This document shows, in pieces, positions 9,183 to 17,576 of a stretch of DNA of 43,572 nt. The stretch covers positions 1 through 43,572 of the forward strand of contig JAGXHU010000066.1 in assembly GCA_024636015.1 (NCBI GenBank). The letters are read 5' to 3'. The DNA is from Halothiobacillus sp. (lineage in GTDB: Bacteria; Pseudomonadota; Gammaproteobacteria; Halothiobacillales; Halothiobacillaceae). The notes beneath the pieces are model-generated. The model ran no database searches. It was not told where the DNA came from and saw only the letters and a program-made list of their open reading frames with translations. The translations under genes were made by a program, and so were the position numbers. How positions within the stretch are numbered: the stretch's first letter is position 1; every line of letters begins with the position of its first letter.

Positions 9183-9853
9183 CTAGTACCGCCTATGAAG
9201 ATTATCTAAAAGCCATTTTCAAATTGGCCGAGCAGACGCCCGACCACCCCGCCAGCACCTCGGCAATTGCTGAACGGCTGGGCATTGCCCAGGCGTCGGT
9301 CACCGCCATGCTCAAACGATTGGGCAACGATGGCCTGATCGATTATGAGCGCTATCAGGGCGCCCGACTCACGCCGACGGGCCGCGCCGTAGCGGTCGAC
9401 ATGATCCGTCGTCACCGGGTGATCGAAACCTTCCTGGTTCGTGACCTGGACGTACCACTTGCCGAGGTTGATGCCGAAGCCGAAATTCTGGAACATGCCT
9501 TTTCCAGTGCCCTGATCGACCGACTCTGGGCGCATCTCGGTAAGCCCGAGTTCGATCCTCACGGTGCGCCCATTCCCGTTGCCACCGAAGCGCCCATCGA
9601 ACGACGCGATCTTGTGGCCCTGACTGACCTCGCGCCCGGCGAGCCCGCCACCATCGTACGACTCTCGGCCCAGAATGGCGGACAACTGCAGGTGCTGACG
9701 CAGCTCGGGCTGATTCCGGGCCAACTGATCAAACGGACCGAGACACCGCCGGGCTCTGCCGATGTCGCTCTGCTAGTCGGCGGCCAACGCTGTGCCGTCG
9801 GTCAGGAGCTGGCCGAAACCGTTTGGGTCTTGCGCATCAAAAAACCTGCCTGA
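9179..9853 (+). CDS. DtxR/MntR-family metal-dependent transcriptional regulator
   Basis: This 224-residue protein has an N-terminal winged helix (residues 5-65; ASTSAIAERLGIAQASVTAMLKRL is the helix-turn-helix). A dimerisation and metal-binding helical domain (about 70-140, HRVIETFLVRDLDVP and EAEILEHAFS) follows. The C-terminal SH3-like FeoA domain spans about 150-222 (LTDLAPGEPATIVRL). This is the long, IdeR/DtxR-like form rather than short MntR. It senses Fe2+ or Mn2+ and represses metal-uptake genes. ATG 9179 overlaps the preceding small ORF; an upstream in-frame start at 9086 would run through that ORF and is less likely. The metal cannot be assigned from sequence alone. Confidence 0.9.
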   Translation: MTSTAYEDYLKAIFKLAEQTPDHPASTSAIAERLGIAQASVTAMLKRLGNDGLIDYERYQGARLTPTGRAVAVDMIRRHRVIETFLVRDLDVPLAEVDAEAEILEHAFSSALIDRLWAHLGKPEFDPHGAPIPVATEAPIERRDLVALTDLAPGEPATIVRLSAQNGGQLQVLTQLGLIPGQLIKRTETPPGSADVALLVGGQRCAVGQELAETVWVLRIKKPA

Positions 9854-9869
9854 TTACCGCCTCCCGGCA

Positions 9870-9893
9870 TAGCCCCGTGCCAACGCGGGGCTA
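9870..9893. terminator. Hairpin between convergent DtxR-type and kup genes
   Basis: Perfect 8-bp arms TAGCCCCG and CGGGGCTA enclose an 8-nt loop. It lies in the 47-bp gap between convergent genes and probably helps termination, although no T run follows on either strand. Confidence 0.5.
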
Positions 9894-9900
9894 CCCAGCG

Positions 9901-11784
9901 TTAAAACACGATCTGCGTGCCGAGTTCGACCACCATGTTCGGGGGAATATTGAAATAACTCACCACACTCCCGGCATTGCGGAACATCCCGATAAAGAGC
10001 TTCTGACGCCACAGGGGGATCGGCGAGGCGGCACCGGGAATCAGGGTCTCCCGGCCAATGAAATAAGACGTGCTCATGGGCAGCACGGGCAAATCCTGTT
10101 CGGCTGCGGCCAAATACAATGCTCGGGGAATATCCGGCTCATCCTTGAAACCAAAATTCACCACCAAACGATAAAACTCATTGGGTAGTACCTGATAATC
10201 CAGGCGTTCGGCCTCAGGCACGGTAGGCACATCGTGAAAACGCACACACAGCACAACCACATGTTCATGCAGCACCTTGTTGTGCTTGAGATTATGCAGC
10301 AGGGCATGGGGAACCCCATCAGGGTTGCCGGTTAAAAACACCCCCGTACCCGCCACACGGGTGATTGTTTGCTGACCGAGGGCTGCGGCAAAGGCGTGTA
10401 CATCCAGCGCATCCTGTTGCAGTTTCAGGCGTAACCAGTCTCGGCCCTGTTTCCACGTCATCATCAGGACAAACAGCACCAATGCGGCAGACAACGGGAA
10501 CCAACCGCCCTCCTCGATCTTGATGAGATTGGCACCAAAAAAGGCCATATCCACCGCAAGAAATACGAAAATCAGTAATGCCCCTTTTATCCAGCCCACG
10601 TGCCAGAGCCGACTGACCACAATCAGTGCCAGCAGCGAGGTGATCACCATCGTGCCGGTTACAGCGATACCGTAGGCAGTCGCCAGATGCGCCGAGGACT
10701 GGAATCCCATCACCAGCGCTATGACTGCCAGCATCAATGCCCAGTTGATCGCCGGAATGAAGATCTGCCCCTGTTGATCAGATGAAGTCTGCAGCACATT
10801 AAGACGGGGAATATAGCCGAGTTGCATCCCCTGGCGGGTAATGGAGAACGTACCCGAAATAACAGCCTGAGAAGCGATCACGGTGGCGACCGTCGCCAGA
10901 CCAACCAACGCATACAGTGCCCATGCCGGCGCCAATCGGAAAAACGGATTGCTGATATCCGTCGGATCCGCCAGTAGCAGTGCTCCCTGCCCAAAGTAGT
11001 TCAAAACCAACGACGGCAGGACCAATCCAAACCAGGCGAGTTGAATGGGAAAGCGCCCAAAATGCCCCATATCCGCATAGAGCGCTTCGGCACCCGTAAC
11101 GGCCAGCACAACGCCCCCGAGGGAAAGAAAGCCAACCCACGGTGACTCTATAATGAAATCAAAGGCATATACCGGACTCAATGCCTGCAAAACCTGCGGG
11201 GCACGCAAAATACCGATTACCCCCAGGATGGCCAACGTCACAAACCATAGCACCATAATCGGACCGAACCACCGGCCGATACCGGCCGTACCGCGCCGCT
11301 GAAAAACGAACAGGAGCCAGAGAATAACCAAGGTGATCGGGATCACGAAGGGCTTCAAATCCTGACTGGCAATTTCCAGCCCTTCGACCGCAGAAAGCAC
11401 GGAAATCGCCGGGGTAATCACGCTGTCGCCATAGAACAAGGCGGCGCCCAGGATACCCAGCGTCATGACACCTGTGCGTAATCGTGAGCGCGCCTGCAAG
11501 GAGCGCAGCGCCAGGGCCATCAGTGCCATAATTCCGCCTTCACCCTTGTTATCTGCTCTCATGATGAACACGACGTACTTGATGGAAACCACCACCATCA
11601 ACGACCAGAAGATCAGCGAAAGCACGGCCAGAATATGCATCGGGTTGATCCCGACGGGATGGGTTCCTGCATTAAAAATGGTGCTCAGGGTATAAAGGGG
11701 ACTGGTTCCGATATCGCCATAGACGATGCCCGTTGCCAGTAGCGTTAAACGAACACGACCAGGGGACGCGGACGCAGTATTCAT
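9901..11784 (-). CDS. kup: Low-affinity potassium uptake protein Kup
   Basis: Kup is a KUP/HAK-family K+/H+ symporter of the inner membrane. The 627 residues match the bacterial family length, with about twelve helices up to residue 450 and a hydrophilic C-terminal domain. Family signatures are clear: GIVYGDIGTSPLYTL near the N-terminus (GDIGTSPLY), DNKGEGGIMALMAL and YGDSVITPAISVLSAVEG. The C-terminus carries the HNLKHNKVLHE and YGFKD-like (NFGFKDEPDIP) motifs. ATG 11784 follows AAGG. It is the last of three minus-strand genes (uvrD, TRAP solute-binding protein, kup) spaced about 45 bp apart, though a functional link is not obvious. Confidence 0.97.
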   Translation of the reverse strand: MNTASASPGRVRLTLLATGIVYGDIGTSPLYTLSTIFNAGTHPVGINPMHILAVLSLIFWSLMVVVSIKYVVFIMRADNKGEGGIMALMALALRSLQARSRLRTGVMTLGILGAALFYGDSVITPAISVLSAVEGLEIASQDLKPFVIPITLVILWLLFVFQRRGTAGIGRWFGPIMVLWFVTLAILGVIGILRAPQVLQALSPVYAFDFIIESPWVGFLSLGGVVLAVTGAEALYADMGHFGRFPIQLAWFGLVLPSLVLNYFGQGALLLADPTDISNPFFRLAPAWALYALVGLATVATVIASQAVISGTFSITRQGMQLGYIPRLNVLQTSSDQQGQIFIPAINWALMLAVIALVMGFQSSAHLATAYGIAVTGTMVITSLLALIVVSRLWHVGWIKGALLIFVFLAVDMAFFGANLIKIEEGGWFPLSAALVLFVLMMTWKQGRDWLRLKLQQDALDVHAFAAALGQQTITRVAGTGVFLTGNPDGVPHALLHNLKHNKVLHEHVVVLCVRFHDVPTVPEAERLDYQVLPNEFYRLVVNFGFKDEPDIPRALYLAAAEQDLPVLPMSTSYFIGRETLIPGAASPIPLWRQKLFIGMFRNAGSVVSYFNIPPNMVVELGTQIVF

Positions 11785-11827
11785 AGAGCCTTCAGGTATC
11801 CCGATGGGATGGTGGAGTTATGGGCTA

Positions 11828-12958
11828 TTAGCTCTTGGCTGGACCATCCCGGGCCGCCAGGAAACTTTGGGTTGAGAGGTCCGTCCAGGGGCGAACATTG
11901 TCCAGAAAGGACATGACCGAGGTATACACCTTTTGCGCCGACGCATCCTTGGCGGCAAGTTCCTGCATAACGGTGGCTGACGTGGTTTTCAGGGCAGACA
12001 GAATCTCCGGTGAGAAATACCGGAGTTGTACGCCATGCTGGTCAATCAGCGCCTTCAGTGATTCATTGTTCCGTGCCGTCAATTCCGACAGCATATCGGC
12101 ATTCGCCATACGACAGGCTGCCTTAACGATATGTTGCAGATCCGGCGTCAGGGCCTCAAAGGCCTTCTTGTTGATGATCGCCTCCATGGTCGAACCGGGC
12201 TCTTGCCAGCCAGGCGCGTAGTAATACTTGGCGGCGCGATAAAAACCGAAGGCCAAATCGTTATAGGGCCCAACCCATTCGGCCGCATCAATGGTGCCGT
12301 CGTTCAAGGCCTGGAACAGTTCACCGCCCGGTGTGTTGACGACCGTCACGCCAAGCCGGCGCAGTACCTCGCCCCCGATGCCTGGCATCCGCATCTTCAG
12401 GCCCTTGAAGTCTGCCAGTGTGTCGATCGGCTTGCGGAACCACCCTCCCATCTGCACACCGGTATTGCCAGCAGGCTGTGGAATAAGGCCAAAGGGTTCG
12501 TAGAGTTCTTCCCAGAGTTTCAGGCCATCGCCGTAATACAGCCAGCTGTTCATTTCATCGGCGATCAGACCGAAAGGGATCGAGGTGAAGAATGGCGCGG
12601 CTGGAATCTTGCCCTGCCAATAATAGGCACCACCATGGCCCATCTGGGCCGTCCCAGCACGAACGGCATCAAATACTTCCAGGGCAGGCACAATTTCACC
12701 CGCGCCATATACCTGGATTTTAAGGCGGCCATTGGACAGTTCATCCACATAGCGGGCGATATTGTTGGCCCCCGTACCGAGACCCGGGAAATTCTTCGGC
12801 CACGTTGTCACCATTTTCCAATGAATGGTTTCTGCTGAAGTAGCGGGGGCCATCGCCGGAGCCGAAGCGTTCTTTTCACTCTGATTGCAGCCGGTCAGGG
12901 TCATACCGGCCGCAAGGGCGGCGCCACTGCCTATAGAGATAAATTCACGACGCTTCAT
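11828..12958 (-). CDS. TRAP transporter solute-binding protein (DctP family), Tat/lipoprotein signal
   Basis: This 376-residue periplasmic binding protein resembles the TakP-like alpha-keto-acid/lactate subgroup. The N-terminus MKRREFISIGSGAALAAG has a twin-arginine pattern, and TLTGC at residues 20-24 is a lipobox with Cys24. The mature protein has typical DctP features: WKMVTTWPKNFPGLGTGA, YGAGEIVPALEVFDAV, GGWFRKPIDTLADFKGLKMRMPG and the GTIDAAEWVGPYND segment, whose Arg and Trp residues bind carboxylates. The DctQ and DctM membrane subunits are not adjacent, so it is an orphan here and may serve a transporter elsewhere. ATG 12958 is supported by the signal peptide. Confidence 0.93.
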   Translation of the reverse strand: MKRREFISIGSGAALAAGMTLTGCNQSEKNASAPAMAPATSAETIHWKMVTTWPKNFPGLGTGANNIARYVDELSNGRLKIQVYGAGEIVPALEVFDAVRAGTAQMGHGGAYYWQGKIPAAPFFTSIPFGLIADEMNSWLYYGDGLKLWEELYEPFGLIPQPAGNTGVQMGGWFRKPIDTLADFKGLKMRMPGIGGEVLRRLGVTVVNTPGGELFQALNDGTIDAAEWVGPYNDLAFGFYRAAKYYYAPGWQEPGSTMEAIINKKAFEALTPDLQHIVKAACRMANADMLSELTARNNESLKALIDQHGVQLRYFSPEILSALKTTSATVMQELAAKDASAQKVYTSVMSFLDNVRPWTDLSTQSFLAARDGPAKS

Positions 12959-13008
12959 GGGCTTAATCCTTGTTTAATAATGGTTTTATATTTTCGAAGC
13001 AGCGGGGG

Positions 13009-15201
13009 CTAGAGCCCGATCAGATTGGCATAGCTCAAAATCAGCCACTTGCTGCCTTCAGCACCGAAATTTACCAGCACCCGGGTGCTGGCTCCACTGC
13101 CTTCGTGATCGATGATGGTGCCTTCACCGAATTTGGCATGCCGAACCGCCTGTCCGATTGACAAGCCGCCTTCCGCGGTCGTGGACGGTCGGGCAGGCAG
13201 ACCTTGCGGGGCGCGAAACGACTGACTGGCACGGGGGCGAACCTCGTTGAGCAGATCGGCGGGCAACTCACCCAGAAACCGTGAGGGAATCGGGAACATC
13301 TGACGGCCATGCAACCGACGGGACTCGGCCGAGGTCAGGGTGAGCGTTTTTTGGGCACGGGTGATGCCGACATAGCACAGGCGCCGCTCCTCTTCGAGCC
13401 GCCCCGGCTCATCCAGGGCCATTTGATGCGGGAATAGGCCCTCTTCCATCCCCACTAGAAACACATGGGGAAACTCCAGTCCTTTCGCGGCATGCAGGGT
13501 CATCAATTGCACGCAATCTTCCCATTCCGCGCCCTGGGCATCACCGGCATCGAGGCTTGTCTGGCTCAAAAAAGCATCCAGTTCGGTCATGCCCGCCGCC
13601 GATTCCGGATCAAAGACAAAGCTCCGGGCAGCGCTGACGAGTTCGTCCAGGTTTTCGAGCCGTGCCTCTCCCCGTTCTCGATCCCGGTCCTTCTGCTGCA
13701 GTCCGCGCAATCCGCTCGCCTCGATCACCAAGGCGACCCGATCCGCCAACGAATTATCGATCGTCTGACTGACCAGGGTTTCAATCAGTTGCATGAATTG
13801 CGTCAGGCCACCGGCGGCGCGCGGCGCCAGTTGGCCAGTCACCAAGGCGTGCCGAGCCGCTTGCCAGAGGGGGATTTGCCGTTCGCGTGCCGTAGCGCGC
13901 AACTGCATGATGGTCTTGTCTCCGAGGCCCCGCGCAGGCGTGTTCACAACCCGCTCGAAGGCCGCGTCATCGTCTCGATTGGTCATCAGACGCAGATACC
14001 CCAAAGCATCGCGAATCTCGGCCCGATCAAAAAAGCGTAATCCGCCATAGATGCGGTAAGGCAATCCGGCCCGGATCAGTGCTTCCTCAAGCACACGGGA
14101 CAGGGCATTAGCCCGATACAAAATCGCACAATCGCTTCGCGCCAGACCATCGCGGACAACCTGCTCGATCTGGCGGGCGATGAAATCGGCCTCATCCATC
14201 TCATTGAAGGCGAGGTAATACTGAATCGGTGCACCACGCTCGCCTTCGGTCCAGAGGTTCTTGCCCAGACGGCCTTGATTGCGAGCGATGATGGCATTGG
14301 CCGCATCGAGAATATTGCCGGTGGACCGGTAATTCTGTTCCAGCCGCACCAGATGGGTATTGGCGAAATCACGCGCAAAATCCTGGATGTGTTCGATCCG
14401 GGCGCCGCGCCAGCCATAGATGGATTGATCGTCATCGCCGACCGCAAAAATGCCGTTGTCTCCGCCAATCAATAACCGCGCCCAGGCATATTGCAGGCTG
14501 TTTGTATCCTGGAATTCGTCGATCAACACCTGTTTGAACCGACGCTGATAATGCGCCCGCAAAACCTCATGATCACGCAACAGTTCGGTCGCTCGCAACA
14601 ACAACTCGGTGAAATCGACGAGACCACCCCGCTGGCAGATCCCCTCGTAGGATTGATACAACAGGATCACCTGATCACGCAGCGGATCACCACTGGCTTC
14701 CAGATGTTGCGACCGAAGGCCTTCCTCTTTCCAACTGTTGATCAGGCCCGCCACCATCTTCGGCGGCCACCGCGTATCGTCAAGATTTGCCTCGCGCAGC
14801 AGGCGCTTGACCAAACGCAACTGATCGTCAGAATCAATAATTTGGAACGTCTGCGGCAGCTTCGCTTCCTGGAAGTGCAAGCGCAACAAACGATGCGACA
14901 AACCATGAAAAGTACCGACCCACAAGCCATTGACCCGCACGCCGGCGGCCGGATCAGCCGTTGGGTTGAGCAAGGTGGACAAACGACCGCGCATCTCGCC
15001 CGCTGCCTTGTTGGTGAACGTAACCGCGAGCAAACTATGCGGGGACACGCCCTGCTCTTCACACAGCCAGGCCATGCGATGCGTCAGCACGCGGGTTTTG
15101 CCCGAACCGGCGCCCGCCAAAACCAATGTCGCAAGAGAAGGACTGGTTACCGCCTCCATCTGGGCGGCATTCAGGGGATCAAGGATTCTATTTGCCATCA
15201 T
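13009..15201 (-). CDS. uvrD: ATP-dependent DNA helicase UvrD/Rep family
   Basis: This superfamily 1A 3'-5' helicase of 730 residues acts in nucleotide excision and mismatch repair. Motif I is GAGSGKT (residues 30-36). Then come motif Ia (VTFTNKAAGEMRGR), motif II (VLIDEFQDTN), motif III (FAVGDDDQSIYGWRGA), motif IV (LEQNYRST), motif V (MTLHAAKGLEFPHVFLVGMEEGLFPH) and motif VI (EERRLCYVGITRAQ). The C-terminal tail with VRHAKFGEGTIIDHEG is the RNA-polymerase-binding Tudor-like fold found in UvrD and PcrA, which favours UvrD over Rep. It starts at ATG 15201, just beyond the ccoN terminator, and heads the tandem set with the TRAP protein and kup. Confidence 0.95.
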   Translation of the reverse strand: MMANRILDPLNAAQMEAVTSPSLATLVLAGAGSGKTRVLTHRMAWLCEEQGVSPHSLLAVTFTNKAAGEMRGRLSTLLNPTADPAAGVRVNGLWVGTFHGLSHRLLRLHFQEAKLPQTFQIIDSDDQLRLVKRLLREANLDDTRWPPKMVAGLINSWKEEGLRSQHLEASGDPLRDQVILLYQSYEGICQRGGLVDFTELLLRATELLRDHEVLRAHYQRRFKQVLIDEFQDTNSLQYAWARLLIGGDNGIFAVGDDDQSIYGWRGARIEHIQDFARDFANTHLVRLEQNYRSTGNILDAANAIIARNQGRLGKNLWTEGERGAPIQYYLAFNEMDEADFIARQIEQVVRDGLARSDCAILYRANALSRVLEEALIRAGLPYRIYGGLRFFDRAEIRDALGYLRLMTNRDDDAAFERVVNTPARGLGDKTIMQLRATARERQIPLWQAARHALVTGQLAPRAAGGLTQFMQLIETLVSQTIDNSLADRVALVIEASGLRGLQQKDRDRERGEARLENLDELVSAARSFVFDPESAAGMTELDAFLSQTSLDAGDAQGAEWEDCVQLMTLHAAKGLEFPHVFLVGMEEGLFPHQMALDEPGRLEEERRLCYVGITRAQKTLTLTSAESRRLHGRQMFPIPSRFLGELPADLLNEVRPRASQSFRAPQGLPARPSTTAEGGLSIGQAVRHAKFGEGTIIDHEGSGASTRVLVNFGAEGSKWLILSYANLIGL

Positions 15202-15247
15202 GGGCGGTATTGTACGGGCGAATCATTCAATCCTCGGAATCCAACCA

Positions 15248-15279
15248 TAAAAAAACCCGCCCTTGATGGGCGGGTTGTT
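15248..15279 (-). terminator. Rho-independent terminator after ccoN
   Basis: Arms AACCCGCCC and GGGCGGGTT (15254-15262 and 15268-15276) enclose TTGAT. On the minus strand a T-rich tract follows. This separates ccoN from uvrD and shows that ccoN is transcribed without ccoO. Confidence 0.88.
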
Positions 15280-15302
15280 CATGAAGAACAGAACGACGCG
15301 GG

Positions 15303-16757
15303 TTACGCGGTGGCTCGATTCGGAATGAATACCTCGCGGGTCACTTCGGAGTGCTTCTCGGAGGTGATCGTGCGATAGAGGTTGTACACCATCAACACGG
15401 TACCGCTGAAGAAGAAGATCCCGCCGATCAGCCGCACAATATACGGAATATGCAGGAAGGCGACCGTTTCAATGAACGTGTATGCCAGATTGCCATACTG
15501 ATCGAAGGCACGCAGCATCAGGCCCTGGCCGATACCGGATACCCACATGGCCACGATGTACAGCACGATGCCAATTGTTGCCAGCCAGAAATGGATGAAT
15601 ACAAGACGGGTTGAGTACAGGCGAGTTCCCCACAGGCGCGGTACCATGTGATAGAACGAGCCGAACGTCACCATCGCCACCCACCCAAGGGCGCCGGAGT
15701 GCACGTGACCAATCGTCCAATCGGTGTAATGCGAGAGCGCATTCACGGATTGCAGCGCCAGCATTGGACCTTCGAATGTCGCCATGCCGTAGAAGGCCAA
15801 AGAGGTCACCAGGAACAGGATAATGGGATCCGTACGCAGTTTGTCCCAGGCACCGGAGAGCGTCATGATCCCGTTGATCATCCCGCCCCAGGAAGGCAGC
15901 AGCAACAGAATCGAGAACGTTACGGACAACGAATTCACCCAGCCCGGCAACGCGGTCCATTCCAGATGGTGACCACCAACCCACATATACAGGAACGAGA
16001 GCGCCCAGAAATGCACAATCGAAAGCCGGTAAGAGTAAATCGGTTTACCCGCCTGTTTGGGCACGAAGTAATACATCATCCCCAGAAAGCCCACCGTGAG
16101 CACGAAGCCCACAAGATTATGGCCATACCACCACTCTGTCATTGCATCCTGAACGCCACTGAAGACCGAGTAGGACTCCCAGAAACTGTACGGCACCTGA
16201 AGGTTGTTGAAAAAATGCAGGATGGCTGTCGCCAGAATGAACGCTGAGAAGAACCAGTTAGCGACATAGATATGCGGCTGGGTGCGTTTGCGCAGCGTCA
16301 TGAAGTAAATCAGGGCATACATGATGAGACCGACCATCATCAAGATGTTGTCCGCCAAAGGGAACTCAGCATACTCGCGAGACTGGCTGTGGCCGGCCAT
16401 CAAGGCCCAGGCCCCGATCAACACAACGGCCTGCCAGGCCCAGAACACGGTATTTGAAAGAATCTTACCGCCCCATAAGCGCGTCTGACAGGTGCGCTGC
16501 ACGATATAAAATGAGGTCGCAATCAATGCGTTTCCGCCAAAACCCCAAATCACCAAATTGGTATGAACCGGTCGCAATCGACCAAACGTGATTTCGGCGA
16601 TCCCCATATTCATGGCTGGCCATGCCAGCTCACTTGCAATGTAAATTCCAGCGGCCATACCCGCAATCGCCCAAAGCATCGAGGCGATCGTGAACAACTT
16701 GATGACGTCATAGTCGTAGGTAGCACCACTGGGCAGCGTCATGGATGACTGACTCAT
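15303..16757 (-). CDS. ccoN: cbb3-type cytochrome c oxidase subunit I, orphan
   Basis: CcoN is the catalytic haem-copper subunit of the high-affinity cbb3 oxidase in the inner membrane. It has 484 residues and twelve helices. The haem and CuB ligands are visible: His in RPVHTNLVIWGFGG and HVHSGALGW (haem b and b3), and CuB His in WWYGHNLVGF and VGGHHLEW. The start at 16757 (MSQSSMTLP) has GGGAGG eight bases upstream; the frame stays open 31 codons further but without support. In complete operons ccoO, Q and P follow directly. Here a terminator follows instead, so this is a solitary ccoN like the extra isoforms of Pseudomonas aeruginosa that join with other CcoO/P subunits. Confidence 0.95.
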   Translation of the reverse strand: MSQSSMTLPSGATYDYDVIKLFTIASMLWAIAGMAAGIYIASELAWPAMNMGIAEITFGRLRPVHTNLVIWGFGGNALIATSFYIVQRTCQTRLWGGKILSNTVFWAWQAVVLIGAWALMAGHSQSREYAEFPLADNILMMVGLIMYALIYFMTLRKRTQPHIYVANWFFSAFILATAILHFFNNLQVPYSFWESYSVFSGVQDAMTEWWYGHNLVGFVLTVGFLGMMYYFVPKQAGKPIYSYRLSIVHFWALSFLYMWVGGHHLEWTALPGWVNSLSVTFSILLLLPSWGGMINGIMTLSGAWDKLRTDPIILFLVTSLAFYGMATFEGPMLALQSVNALSHYTDWTIGHVHSGALGWVAMVTFGSFYHMVPRLWGTRLYSTRLVFIHFWLATIGIVLYIVAMWVSGIGQGLMLRAFDQYGNLAYTFIETVAFLHIPYIVRLIGGIFFFSGTVLMVYNLYRTITSEKHSEVTREVFIPNRATA

Positions 16758-17129
16758 CGTAAAAACCTCCCAGAACAAAAGAACACGGCCGACATTGACG
16801 ATGCCGAACCGACCCATATCCCCCAAGACCTGACGGATGACAGATGTCATTCGTCGGGTCTTGGGCAGCTTCCTCGTACTATCCCTGATCGCGCTTCGAT
16901 TTTTCGAGCGCCTTTATATTATTGTTCTGATAGAAACAAAAAGAGATTCTCGGCCTGGTCGAGCAGTCGTTCGCCCGCAAACTGAATAGCTAGTGTCTTT
17001 ATCAGCAGCCCATTATATTGAATGAGCGATCGAGCGTTGTAGAATATTTTTTTATCTGCCGATCAATTTCATCACAACAAGCAAGGTTGAATCCCGATCA
17101 TGACGGATGGGTCAAGTGAAAATCGAGCA
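16758..17129. other. Intergenic region upstream of ccoN
   Basis: About 370 bp without a gene. The left part must hold the ccoN promoter. I searched by eye for an FNR/Anr box (TTGAT-N4-ATCAA) and found no acceptable match; TTGAATCCCGATCA at about 17087 has the wrong spacing. An AT-rich stretch at 17038-17065 is the only other notable feature. Confidence 0.4.
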
Positions 17130-17157
17130 TAAAAAAACCGCTCACAAGGAGCGGTTT
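17130..17157 (-). terminator. Rho-independent terminator after the 33-residue membrane ORF
   Basis: Perfect 9-bp arms AAACCGCTC and GAGCGGTTT (17135-17143 and 17149-17157) enclose ACAAG. On the minus strand a run of T follows, so it ends a transcript coming from the right, where only the small ORF at 17197-17298 is available. Confidence 0.88.
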
Positions 17158-17196
17158 CCTTCCGTTTCGCTGCTTGCCAGCGATATCACCCGCACT

Positions 17197-17298
17197 TCAG
17201 CCGAAGGTGATGACACTCAAGAACGACAGCCATGAAAAAATGATCAGGCCCACAATAAATGTCAGCGGGAAATTTTCGAAACTAAACATGGATTTCAT
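17197..17298 (-). CDS. 33-residue single-helix membrane protein
   Basis: An ATG at 17298 preceded by GAGGTG six bases upstream opens a 33-codon frame. It starts MKSMFSFENF, has a hydrophobic helix at about residues 12-31 (including FIVGLIIFSWLSFLSV) and ends in FG. The stop at 17197 is followed 40 bp later by a strong terminator in the same direction, so a transcript unit around this ORF is well supported. It is too short for ordinary gene finders. It lies 440 bp upstream of an orphan ccoN, and haem-copper oxidases are known to carry one-helix accessory subunits such as CcoM/CcoH. That link is only a hypothesis. Confidence 0.6.
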   Translation of the reverse strand: MKSMFSFENFPLTFIVGLIIFSWLSFLSVITFG

Positions 17299-17576
17299 CT
17301 GAGACACCTCTGCAAGTAAGTGGTGCAATAGTAATGCGCGCAAATAAAATTGTCACGTGCCCATATACGTTCACACACGGAGCATACCGTTTGAAGCCCG
17401 CCCTCATGCCAGCCAAGAAATGGACGAGACCGGACGCATGTCAAGCAGTATACTTTCGCACGGGGCCGACGGTAACGAATGATTGAGCCCCCGAATACAG
17501 AAAACGGTCTGAAACGAGGATCGATATACCGATGGGCACGGTTGGCAGAACCGCCCAAACAAGGAAATACACCTGC

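Noticed and set aside
17087..17100. Possible FNR/Anr box upstream of ccoN
   Set aside because: TTGAATCCCGATCA does not fit TTGAT-N4-ATCAA in spacing or in the right half-site.
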